DNA from: an uncultured Propionibacteriaceae bacterium
Lineage (GTDB): Bacteria; Actinomycetota; Actinomycetes; Propionibacteriales; Propionibacteriaceae
Length of the DNA: 32,918 nucleotides
Direction of reading: 5' to 3'
NCBI GenBank assembly: GCA_945911015.1
Contig: CAMDZW010000039.1
Coordinates: forward strand, 1 to 32,918
Shown here: positions 26,366 to 32,918 of the stretch, one piece after another
Position numbering within the stretch: position 1 is the first letter of the stretch
Layout of the letters: each line of letters opens with the position of its first letter
The notes under the pieces: model-generated
What the model saw: only the letters and a program-made list of their open reading frames with translations
What the model was told of the DNA's origin: nothing
The model's database searches: none
Position numbers and translations under genes: made by a program

Positions 26366-27043
26366 GTGAGTACTCGTAACCTGGCACAACCTGCAGCCCC
26401 TGCACGCTTCCCCTGGCGCCGGATGACGATGATTGTCCTGATCGCACTGGGGGCCATTGCCCTTGCCTCTGTCGCGGGACCCGAATGGGGCGTTCGTGTC
26501 GGAGCAGTCGTCGGTGTGGCAGCCGGCGTCGTGGCCGCCGCGCTCGCCGTCCGGGGATTCCGCGCCCTCGACAAGAACCATCGTCAGCAGCAGGGTCAGA
26601 TGATGGTCGACCTCGAGCGAGAGCACGGGGAACGTCTGCGTCAGCACCGGGTCGACGATGCCGAAGTGGCCACCGCAATCCGTGGACAGATCAAGATCCA
26701 GGATGACGCCAACACTGATCTTCGCGCACGTCTGGACAAGGCGGGCGAGACAATTGTCGAGCAGAACGCCGCATTGGATGAACTCACCGCCGAACGTGCC
26801 GTTCTGCGTCGTGAATTGACGATCAAGGACGAGACGATTGCCGATCTTCGCGGCACTCTGCGCACCCGTGACGAGGAACTGACTGCCCTGCTCGGCGATG
26901 TTGACGCCGCCGAGATCTACACCCTGCCGCGACGTCGCCGCTCGGCCGAACGTGCCGCTGCGCCCGAGTCGAGCGACTTGGTTGAGCTGTCGCCGGTCAC
27001 CTCGCCCCAGCCGGAGGCCGAGGAATTGCGCCGCCAGGCATGA
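26366..27043 (+). CDS. Membrane protein with long cytoplasmic coiled coil, function unknown
   Basis: This is a 225-aa protein without a family I recognise. After a short basic N-terminus come two transmembrane helices (about 19-38 and 43-63), then a long charged region with heptad-like pattern (about 70-170, many Glu, Asp, Arg, Leu and Gln) that should form a coiled coil. The tail is Pro/Glu/Arg-rich. In the mycobacterial order a membrane protein of unknown function (Rv3604c) has the same place after DUF3180, so this may be its counterpart, but I cannot align them here. GTG 26366 is preferred over ATG 26354 because a TATGAT -10 covers the latter. lsr2 follows after 69 bp. Confidence 0.7.
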   Translation: MSTRNLAQPAAPARFPWRRMTMIVLIALGAIALASVAGPEWGVRVGAVVGVAAGVVAAALAVRGFRALDKNHRQQQGQMMVDLEREHGERLRQHRVDDAEVATAIRGQIKIQDDANTDLRARLDKAGETIVEQNAALDELTAERAVLRRELTIKDETIADLRGTLRTRDEELTALLGDVDAAEIYTLPRRRRSAERAAAPESSDLVELSPVTSPQPEAEELRRQA

Positions 27044-27062
27044 TTTTCTGTACGGTCATTGT

Positions 27063-27068
27063 TATGCT
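27063..27068 (+). promoter_or_regulatory. lsr2 promoter -10
   Basis: TATGCT is a fair -10. ATGATT at 27040-27045 lies 17 nt upstream as a weak -35. The gap is locally AT-richer than its surroundings. AGGAGA at 27100-27105 is the Shine-Dalgarno, 7 nt before GTG 27113. Confidence 0.45.
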
Positions 27069-27112
27069 CGCCCTGTTCGATCACATTCGTTGATCAGGTA
27101 GGAGACGGAACA

Positions 27113-27448
27113 GTGGCCCAAAAGATTCAAATCATTCTTGAGGACGACCTCGACGGTTCGGTCGGCGACGAAACTGTGCGTTTCGGGCTGGACGGCGTTG
27201 ACTACGAGATTGATCTGTCGACGGCAAATGCAGCCGCCATTCGCGAAGCACTCGCCAAGTATGTTGATGCCGGACGTCGGGTCCGCGCGGCCGCAGGCAA
27301 GACCGCCCGCCGCAGCGGCGGAGCGGTGAGCGCCAGCCGCGAGGAGTCGCGCCGGATCCGTGAGTGGGCACTGGCCAATGGGTACGACGTCAGCACCCGC
27401 GGCCGCGTGTCGGCCAAGATTCGCGAGGCCTACGCCGCAGCTCACTGA
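27113..27448 (+). CDS. lsr2: Lsr2 nucleoid-associated protein
   Basis: Lsr2 is the actinobacterial H-NS analogue: it binds AT-rich minor grooves, bridges DNA and silences horizontally acquired genes. The 111-aa product has the N-terminal dimerisation domain (about 1-60, with the DDLDGS and VDYEIDLS stretches), a basic Arg/Ala linker, and the C-terminal DNA-binding domain. RGR at 96-98 is the AT-hook-like motif, within a segment ending KIREAY. GTG 27113 has AGGAGA 7 nt upstream and gives the usual VAQK start. A 13-bp hairpin downstream ends the transcript. Only this copy is visible in the window. Confidence 0.97.
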   Translation: MAQKIQIILEDDLDGSVGDETVRFGLDGVDYEIDLSTANAAAIREALAKYVDAGRRVRAAAGKTARRSGGAVSASREESRRIREWALANGYDVSTRGRVSAKIREAYAAAH

Positions 27449-27474
27449 GCTTGGCGCCGTACGACATCTGATCG

Positions 27475-27505
27475 GACCGGCCACCGCACTGAGCGGTGGT
27501 CGGTC
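27475..27505 (+). terminator. lsr2 terminator
   Basis: A 13-bp stem (27475-27487 with 27493-27505, one G-T pair) encloses loop ACTGA, 26 nt after the lsr2 stop. A short GTTT follows (27511-27514). This separates lsr2 from clpC. Confidence 0.7.
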
Positions 27506-27524
27506 GTGTCGTTTCATCCCAACC

Positions 27525-27541
27525 GTCCGCCGAGGGCGAAC
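27525..27541 (+). promoter_or_regulatory. ClgR-like operator upstream of clpC
   Basis: GTCCGC-CGAGG-GCGAAC fits the ClgR recognition pattern GTTCGC-N5-GCG described for Streptomyces with one mismatch, and the right half is the exact complement form GCGAAC. It also matches the core CGCYNANRGCGWWS of the corynebacterial consensus. The site lies about 32 nt upstream of the presumed clpC -10, a suitable place for an activator. Confidence 0.55.
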
Positions 27542-27572
27542 ACCGGAATCGTCGCTCGACGCTGAGCGCTAC

Positions 27573-27578
27573 TAGACT
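27573..27578 (+). promoter_or_regulatory. clpC promoter -10
   Basis: TAGACT is a good actinobacterial -10 and would start transcription near 27585, giving a leader of about 80 nt. AGGAG at 27653-27657 is the Shine-Dalgarno for ATG 27667. No standard -35 is evident, which suits an activator-dependent promoter. Confidence 0.45.
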
Positions 27579-27666
27579 TGAGCCGGTCTGGGCGAGGAGG
27601 GCGACTTCCTCGTACGGACCAGGGGTCACCAGACCGGTGGCTCCGGATGACCAGGAGTTGGCGAAG

Positions 27667-30195
27667 ATGTTCGAGAGATTCACTGACCGGGCCCGCCGGG
27701 TGGTGGTGCTGGCGCAGGAGGAAGCCCGCCTGCTCAACCACAACTACATCGGCACCGAGCACATCCTGCTGGGCCTGATTCACGAGGGCGAAGGCGTGGC
27801 TGCCAAGGCCCTCGAGCAGATGGGGATCTCACTGGAGGCTGTCCGGGAGAAGGTCGAGGAGATCATCGGCCAGGGACAGCAGTCGCCCCAGGGGCACATC
27901 CCCTTTACCCCGCGCGCCAAGCGCGTCCTCGAGCTCAGCCTGCGTGAGGCGCTGCAGCTCAACCATTCCTACATCGGCACCGAGCACATCCTGCTGGGCC
28001 TGATCCGCGAGGGCGAAGGCGTCGCCGCGCAGGTGCTGGTCAAGCTCGGAGCCGACCTCAACCGAGTGCGCAACCAGGTGCTGCAGCTGCTCAGCGGTTT
28101 CCAGGGCGGCAAGGAAGCGGCGACCGCCGGTGCGCCGGAGCCGAGCAACACCCCGAGCTCGTCGATGATCTTGGACCAGTTCGGCCGCAACCTGACTCAG
28201 GCTGCCAAGGAGAACCGGCTGGACCCGGTGATCGGCCGTGAGACCGAGATCGAACGGGTCATGACGGTGCTGAGTCGCCGGACCAAGAACAACCCGGTCC
28301 TGATCGGTGAGCCCGGCGTCGGCAAGACCGCTGTCGTCGAGGGACTGAGCCAGGCCATTGTCCGTGGCGACGTCCCCGAGACCTTGCGCGACAAGCAGAT
28401 CTACACCCTCGACTTGGGTGCCTTGGTGGCGGGCAGCCGCTACCGCGGTGACTTCGAGGAGCGGCTGAAGAAGGTGCTCAAGGAGATCCGCACCCGCGGC
28501 GATGTCGTGCTGTTCATCGACGAGATCCACACCCTCGTCGGAGCCGGTGCCGCCGAGGGAGCGATCGATGCCGCCAGCATCCTCAAGCCGATGTTGGCCC
28601 GTGGCGAGTTGCAGACCATCGGTGCCACCACCCTCGACGAGTACCGCAAGCATGTTGAGAAGGATGCCGCGCTGGAACGTCGTTTCCAGCCGATCCAGGT
28701 CGCTGAGCCGTCGATCGCTCACACCATCGACATCCTGCGTGGCCTGCGCGATCGGTACGAGGCGCACCACCGCGTCACGATCACCGACGACGCGTTGACC
28801 GCTGCGGCCCAGATGGCTGACCGCTACGTCTCCGACCGGTTCCTGCCGGACAAGGCCATCGACCTGATCGACGAGGCTGGCGCGCGGTTGCGGATCCGTC
28901 GCATGACCGCTCCGCCGGACCTGCGTGAGTTCGACGAGAAGATCGCCGCCGTCAGGCTCGAGAAGGAGGCCGCGATCGACGCGCAGGACTTCGAGCGTGC
29001 CGCCGGTCTGCGCGACGACGAGAAGAAGCTGCTGTCGGAGCGTCAGGAGAAGGAGGTCGCCTGGAAGTCGGGTGACCTCGACTCGGTCGCCGAGGTGGAC
29101 GAGGAGATCATCGCCGAGGTGCTCTCCACCGCCACCGGCATCCCGGTGTTCAAGCTCACCGAGGAGGAGTCGGCCCGTCTGCTCCGCATGGAGGACGAGA
29201 TCGCCAAGCGCTATGTTGGCCAGGACGACGCGGTCAAGGCGTTGTCGCGGTCGATCCGCCGCACCCGTGCCGGGCTGAAGGATCCGAAGCGGCCCAGCGG
29301 TTCGTTCATCTTTGCCGGCCCCTCGGGCGTCGGCAAGACCGAGCTGACCAAGGCACTGACCGAGTTCCTGTTCGATGACGAGGATGCGCTGATCACCCTC
29401 GACATGAGCGAGTTCTCCGAGAAGCACACCGCTTCGCGGATGTTCGGTTCCCCGCCCGGATATGTCGGGTACGAGGAGGGCGGCCAGCTCACCGAGAAGG
29501 TGCGGCGCAAGCCGTTCAGTGTGATCCTCTTCGACGAGATCGAGAAGGCTCACCCAGACATCTTCAACTCGCTGCTGCAGATCCTCGACGAAGGTCGCCT
29601 GACTGACGCCCAGGGCCGAGTGGTCGACTTCAAGAACACCGTGATCGTCATGACGACCAACCTGGGTACGCGTGACATCAACAAGTCAGTGTCCTTGGGC
29701 TTCTCCTCCAGCGGCGACACCGAATCCAGCTATGAGCGGATGAAGGCGAAGGTGGCCGACGAGCTGAAGCAGCACTTCCGTCCGGAGTTCCTCAACCGGA
29801 TCGACGAGATCGTGGTGTTCCGTCAGCTCACCCAGGACGACATCGAGAAGATCGTTGACCTGGTGGTTGCCGAGCTCGAGGAGCGTCTGGCTGACAAGAA
29901 CATGGGCATCGAGCTCACCACGGCTGCCAAGAAGTTGGCTGCCAAGCGTGGCTTCGACCCGGTCCTTGGCGCCCGACCGTTGCGTCGCGCCCTGCAGCGT
30001 GACGTCGAGGACGTGTTGGCCGAGAAGATCCTGTTCGGTGAGCTCACCTCGGGCCAGATCGTCCTGGTGGACGTGGCGCCCGAAGGCTCGGAGGATCCGT
30101 TCACCTTCACCGGCACGCAGAAGGCCGCACTCCCGGACTCACCGGAAGAGGCGCTCGAGAGTGCCGGCGGAGAAAGCTCTGCAGAGACCGCCTGA
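27667..30195 (+). CDS. clpC: ATP-dependent Clp protease ATP-binding subunit ClpC
   Basis: ClpC is the AAA+ unfoldase that feeds ClpP. The 842-aa protein has two Clp N-terminal repeats (about 1-145, each with [12 protein letters not shown]), a first AAA module with Walker A GEPGVGKT at 214-221 and a UVR-type middle coiled coil (about 419-455). The second AAA module has GPSGVGKT at 551-558 and is followed by the D2-small domain. The acidic Ser/Glu-rich tail is typical of mycobacterial ClpC1. ATG 27667 gives the standard [10 protein letters not shown] start, with AGGAG 9 nt upstream; earlier in-frame codons are not conserved. A ClgR-like box and a TAGACT hexamer lie in the 218-bp gap after lsr2. 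Confidence 0.98.
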   Translation: MFERFTDRARRVVVLAQEEARLLNHNYIGTEHILLGLIHEGEGVAAKALEQMGISLEAVREKVEEIIGQGQQSPQGHIPFTPRAKRVLELSLREALQLNHSYIGTEHILLGLIREGEGVAAQVLVKLGADLNRVRNQVLQLLSGFQGGKEAATAGAPEPSNTPSSSMILDQFGRNLTQAAKENRLDPVIGRETEIERVMTVLSRRTKNNPVLIGEPGVGKTAVVEGLSQAIVRGDVPETLRDKQIYTLDLGALVAGSRYRGDFEERLKKVLKEIRTRGDVVLFIDEIHTLVGAGAAEGAIDAASILKPMLARGELQTIGATTLDEYRKHVEKDAALERRFQPIQVAEPSIAHTIDILRGLRDRYEAHHRVTITDDALTAAAQMADRYVSDRFLPDKAIDLIDEAGARLRIRRMTAPPDLREFDEKIAAVRLEKEAAIDAQDFERAAGLRDDEKKLLSERQEKEVAWKSGDLDSVAEVDEEIIAEVLSTATGIPVFKLTEEESARLLRMEDEIAKRYVGQDDAVKALSRSIRRTRAGLKDPKRPSGSFIFAGPSGVGKTELTKALTEFLFDDEDALITLDMSEFSEKHTASRMFGSPPGYVGYEEGGQLTEKVRRKPFSVILFDEIEKAHPDIFNSLLQILDEGRLTDAQGRVVDFKNTVIVMTTNLGTRDINKSVSLGFSSSGDTESSYERMKAKVADELKQHFRPEFLNRIDEIVVFRQLTQDDIEKIVDLVVAELEERLADKNMGIELTTAAKKLAAKRGFDPVLGARPLRRALQRDVEDVLAEKILFGELTSGQIVLVDVAPEGSEDPFTFTGTQKAALPDSPEEALESAGGESSAETA

Positions 30196-30204
30196 TCGCT
30201 GATC

Positions 30205-30247
30205 CGAACACCCGGTCATCCCCAGTGTGGGGGTGGCCGGGTGTTCG
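30205..30247 (+). terminator. clpC terminator
   Basis: A 19-bp stem (30205-30223 with 30229-30247, two G-T pairs) encloses loop AGTGT, 9 nt after the clpC stop. It is a strong hairpin without a T-tract, the form usual in actinobacteria. Confidence 0.75.
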
Positions 30248-30304
30248 CGTCGGCACACTGACACCGGCCGGATCGCGAAGTCCGGTGTGGCTAGGGTTGG
30301 CCGG

Positions 30305-31198
30305 GTGCCCGAAGAATCGCCCGCTCGTCGCATCGTGTCCCCGGTGTGGTTCGTGTTCGGTGGCATTGCCTCGGTGCAGGTGGGGGCCGCGCTGGCCAAG
30401 AACATCTTTGGGCTGGTCGATCCGACCACCATGGTGTGGATCCGGCTGGTCACCTCGGCAGTGCTCTTGGCTGCGGTGGTGCGACCGCGGCTGCGAGGCC
30501 GAAGCCGTACCGACTGGGCCGTGGTCGGTGTCTATGCGCTGAGTTTGGTCACGATGAACTGGGCGATCTACCAGGCGATGGCCAGGATTCCACTGGGGGT
30601 TGCGGTGACGATCGAGTTCCTCGGGCCGTTGACGGTCGCGGTGCTCGGATCGCGGAAGCTGCGTGACCTGGTGTGGGTCGGGTTGGCTGCGGCCGGGATC
30701 GTGCTGCTGGGGTTCAGCGGCGGAGCGGGCGCCTGGGGTGGCCTGGACCCGGTCGGCGTGATCTTCGCTGGGGTCGCGGCGCTGGGCTGGGCTGGCTACA
30801 TCCTGATCGGCGGTCCGACCGGACGCCGCTGGGAAGGGGTGTCCTCCCTGGCCGTGGCGAGTGTGATGGGTGCGTTGGTGATGGCCGGTCCGGCCTTGGC
30901 GGTCAGCGGTGAGGCGCTGCTCAATCCGGTCGTGCTCGGCATCGGCCTGCTGGTCGGTGTGCTGTCGTCGGTGATCCCGTACAGCCTGGAGATGGTGGCG
31001 CTGCGCCGGCTCCGTCCCAGCACGTTCGGGATCTTGATGAGTGTCGAACCGGCCGCGGCCGCCGCAGCTGCCGCACTGATCCTGGCCGAGTGGCTCACCC
31101 CGCTCCAGATCGCCGCGATGATGCTGGTTGTCGCAGCCAGCGCCGGTGCCGCCCGGTCCTCCCGTCCACCGACCCTGCCCACTACGGTGGAGCCGTGA
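30305..31198 (+). CDS. EamA/RhtA-type transporter
   Basis: This is a 297-aa drug/metabolite-superfamily transporter with two EamA repeats and about ten hydrophobic helices. The arrangement and the GPLTVAV segment recall RhtA, an exporter of threonine and homoserine, but the substrate is not certain. It is an inner-membrane protein. GTG 30305 was chosen because TAGGGT (30292-30297) ends 7 nt upstream and no Shine-Dalgarno exists; the upstream open frame from 30227 lies in the clpC terminator. Its stop overlaps the mutY start (GTGA). Confidence 0.85.
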   Translation: MPEESPARRIVSPVWFVFGGIASVQVGAALAKNIFGLVDPTTMVWIRLVTSAVLLAAVVRPRLRGRSRTDWAVVGVYALSLVTMNWAIYQAMARIPLGVAVTIEFLGPLTVAVLGSRKLRDLVWVGLAAAGIVLLGFSGGAGAWGGLDPVGVIFAGVAALGWAGYILIGGPTGRRWEGVSSLAVASVMGALVMAGPALAVSGEALLNPVVLGIGLLVGVLSSVIPYSLEMVALRRLRPSTFGILMSVEPAAAAAAAALILAEWLTPLQIAAMMLVVAASAGAARSSRPPTLPTTVEP

Positions 31199-32094
31199 CC
31201 GCTGACCTCACCGACCAGCCCAATCGGACTGTTGTCGTTCGTACGGTGATCGACTGGTTCCACCGGACCCAGCGGGACCTGCCGTGGCGCGCCCCCGACA
31301 TCGGCGCCTGGCCGATCATGGTCAGCGAATTCATGTTGCAGCAGACCCCGGTCGCGCGGGTCCTCCAACCCTGGCAACAGTGGCTAGAACGGTGGCCGAC
31401 CCCGGCCGCGCTCGCCGCAGCGCCATCCGGAGACGCGGTGCGGGCATGGGGGAGGCTCGGCTATCCCCGGCGAGCACTGCGTCTCCACGCCGCTGCCGTC
31501 GCCATCACCGAACAACACGGCGGCCAGGTGCCCTCCGACCTGGCCGAACTCAAGTCCCTGCCCGGCGTCGGTGACTACACCGCTGCGGCCATCGCAAGTT
31601 TCGCGTACGGGAAACGTCACGTCGTGCTCGACACCAATGTCCGCCGGGTGCTGGCCCGGATCGAGTCCGGGATCGCTCACCCGCCCGCGGCACCCAGCAA
31701 GGCCGAGGTGGCGATGGCCGAGCTGTGGCTGCCGCGCCGTCAGGCCAGGGCAGCAGTCTGGGCTGCGGCGTCGATGGAGCTTGGCGCGGTGATCTGTTCG
31801 GCGAGGGCGCCACTGTGCCAGGAGTGCCCGGTGCGCCGACATTGCCGATGGCATGCACTCGGCAAACCCGATCACGAGGGCCCGCCCCGGGTGGGCCAGA
31901 CGTACGAGGGAACCGATCGCCAGTGCCGGGGCCGGATCCTGGCCGTCCTGCGTTCCAGTGACGTCGCGGTCGACCGGGATGAGCTGATGGCCACCTGGCC
32001 CGACCTCCAGCAGGCCACGCGTGCCCTGGCCAGTCTGGTCGCCGACGGTCTGGCCGTCGAGACCGGACCGGACCTGTTCACCCTGCCCAGCTGA
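31195..32094 (+). CDS. mutY: A/G-specific adenine glycosylase (short actinobacterial form)
   Basis: MutY removes adenine mispaired with 8-oxoguanine. The 299-aa protein has SEFMLQQT with catalytic Glu45 and the helix-hairpin-helix LPGVGDYTAAAI (122-133). Asp146 lies in VLDTNVRR, and the 4Fe-4S cysteines are at 201, 208, 211 and 217. The NUDIX-like 8-oxoguanine domain of E. coli MutY (350 aa) is absent. Instead, residues about 243-299 look like a small winged-helix unit, as I recall for mycobacterial MutY. GTG 31195 overlaps the transporter stop (GTGA), and TACGGT (31183-31188) lies 6 nt upstream inside that gene, so it could be both coupled and separately transcribed. Confidence 0.94.
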   Translation: MTADLTDQPNRTVVVRTVIDWFHRTQRDLPWRAPDIGAWPIMVSEFMLQQTPVARVLQPWQQWLERWPTPAALAAAPSGDAVRAWGRLGYPRRALRLHAAAVAITEQHGGQVPSDLAELKSLPGVGDYTAAAIASFAYGKRHVVLDTNVRRVLARIESGIAHPPAAPSKAEVAMAELWLPRRQARAAVWAAASMELGAVICSARAPLCQECPVRRHCRWHALGKPDHEGPPRVGQTYEGTDRQCRGRILAVLRSSDVAVDRDELMATWPDLQQATRALASLVADGLAVETGPDLFTLPS

Positions 32095-32161
32095 CCCGAC
32101 ACCTTGGCCGAACCGCGGCCGGATGGCAGGCTGGACCCATACCAAACCCGAGGAGGGCCCC

Positions 32162-32431
32162 ATGGCCGATCAGGAGAAGACCGAGTACGAGGAGTTCTCC
32201 GTCAACGGCAACGATCTGTTGTCGAAGGTGAAGGAGATCATCCACGAGGGCAATGTGCGTCGCGTCTACATCAAGAACAGCGACGGCAAGACGCTGCTGG
32301 AGATCCCGCTGACCGCCGGCATCGGTGTCACTGCGGTTGCAGCGCTGGTCGCGCCGGCACTGGTCGCGGTCGGTGCGATCGCCGCTGTGGTCACCCGTGC
32401 CCGGGTCGGGGTGGACCGAGCCACAGACTGA
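32162..32431 (+). CDS. DUF4342 family small protein
   Basis: This is an 89-aa protein matching the DUF4342 pattern. A charged N-terminal part (about 5-45: EEFSVNGNDLLSKVKEIIHE, then VRRVYIKNSDGKTLLEIPL) is followed by a hydrophobic Val/Ala helix (about 52-76) and a short basic tail. It is probably membrane-associated through the C-terminal helix. Its function is unknown. GAGGAGGG at about 32150-32157 directly precedes ATG 32162. The 67-bp gap after mutY has no clear terminator. Confidence 0.85.
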   Translation: MADQEKTEYEEFSVNGNDLLSKVKEIIHEGNVRRVYIKNSDGKTLLEIPLTAGIGVTAVAALVAPALVAVGAIAAVVTRARVGVDRATD

Positions 32432-32469
32432 CGCCAACACCCTGTCATCGCGACACTTCAGGATGCCTG

Positions 32470-32918
32470 ATGGTGAAGAGAAACGGGTCCTGGTCCCGCA
32501 GCCCCAAGCTGCGCAGTCGGATGGGTGTCCTCGGGCACGTCCTGTTGACGCTGGTGGTCACCGGTTGTGGTGTGGTGCCGGTGATCGCCGCGTTCGTCTT
32601 CGACTGGCCGGTGATCGCGACGGTCGTGATCATCGCACTCGCTCCGACCACTCAGCTGCCGTTGGCCTGGATGATCTTCTCCGCTGGGGTCCGACGCTAT
32701 CCGTCGGTGCACCCCGCACCGCGCACTGCGACGGTCATCGGGACCCAGCTGGTCGAGGTCGGCGCCGAGGTCAGCTCGAGTGTGCGGTTGTACAAGGTTG
32801 CCATTCATGACGGTCCGGAAACCTTCACCTCATTGATCGCCGATGTGTTTGAGGGCGAGGAACGGGACACGTTCGACCGGGACTCCAAGTGGCAGGTGTA
32901 CGAGTTCTGCCACAGCCG
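32470..32918 (+). CDS. Hypothetical membrane protein, truncated by the window end
   Basis: This open frame runs from ATG 32470 to the right edge without a stop (149 codons visible). After a basic start (MVKRNGSWSRSPKLRSR) come two hydrophobic segments (about 20-44 and 48-72), then a soluble region that looks like mixed alpha/beta with many Glu and Asp. I do not recognise the family. AGGA at 32460-32463 lies 6 nt before the ATG. GC3 is high throughout, supporting coding, while the alternative plus-strand frame from 32463 is not protein-like. It may be co-transcribed with the DUF4342 gene, 38 bp upstream. Confidence 0.6.
   Translation, partial: MVKRNGSWSRSPKLRSRMGVLGHVLLTLVVTGCGVVPVIAAFVFDWPVIATVVIIALAPTTQLPLAWMIFSAGVRRYPSVHPAPRTATVIGTQLVEVGAEVSSSVRLYKVAIHDGPETFTSLIADVFEGEERDTFDRDSKWQVYEFCHS

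Noticed and set aside
27829-29553. 574-codon open frame on the minus strand
   Set aside because: It is the antisense of clpC; it is rich in Leu, Gly, Asp and His without recognisable motifs.

Overview
The window is chromosomal DNA of a high-GC Gram-positive actinobacterium. Codon third positions are overwhelmingly G or C. The gene set is typical of the phylum: Lsr2, ClpC with a ClgR-like box, an Rpf resuscitation factor, a DUF2342 metalloprotease, DUF3180 and Tat and lipoprotein exporters. The block ppa / dacB / DUF2342 / tilS / hpt / ftsH / folE / folP / folB / folK / DUF3180 / lsr2 / clpC / mutY follows the same order as M. tuberculosis Rv3628c to Rv3589 (from memory). The panC-panD-coaX-lysS genes found there between folK and lsr2 are absent here. 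A member of the Propionibacteriales is my guess, but the sequence does not prove it.

Layout: (1) 1-4490, plus strand: a DoxX membrane protein (open at the left edge, with QPSPS repeats), a secreted Rpf with two LysM domains, a lipoprotein tripeptidyl-peptidase-like hydrolase, an esterase-D-type esterase with an 11-G tract at its start, and tRNA-Thr(CGT). (2) 4497-7393: a Tat-exported protein of no family I recognise on the minus strand, then a small membrane protein and an alpha/beta hydrolase on the plus strand. (3) 7398-14067, minus strand, read right to left: SixA-like phosphatase, ferredoxin-reductase-like flavoprotein, glutamate dehydrogenase, SGNH hydrolase, and a large GlcD-GlcF-type FAD/Fe-S dehydrogenase. 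(4) 14145-16705: acetyl-xylan-esterase-type hydrolase (+), a TRM11-like methyltransferase and pyrophosphatase (-). (5) 16827-27043, plus strand: PBP4, metalloprotease, tilS, hpt, ftsH, the folate genes, DUF3180 and a coiled-coil membrane protein. (6) 27113-32918, plus strand: lsr2, clpC, an EamA transporter, mutY, a DUF4342 protein and a membrane protein cut by the right edge.

Functionally this is mostly housekeeping: envelope remodelling (Rpf, PBP4), proteostasis (FtsH, ClpC), purine salvage and tRNA modification (Hpt, TilS), tetrahydrofolate synthesis (FolE, P, B, K), nucleoid silencing (Lsr2), base-excision repair (MutY) and a redox/nitrogen cluster around GdhA. I see no IS element, prophage, CRISPR array, defence island or obvious new multi-gene system. 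The most notable points are fine-scale. They include many genes whose start codon lies 6-8 nt after a -10 hexamer with no Shine-Dalgarno (leaderless type), a G11 tract at the esterase start, in-frame pentapeptide repeats in FtsH and the DoxX protein, a palindrome at the likely folB transcription start, a ClgR-like box before clpC, and a methyltransferase whose N-terminus seems to lie upstream of any ATG/GTG/TTG.
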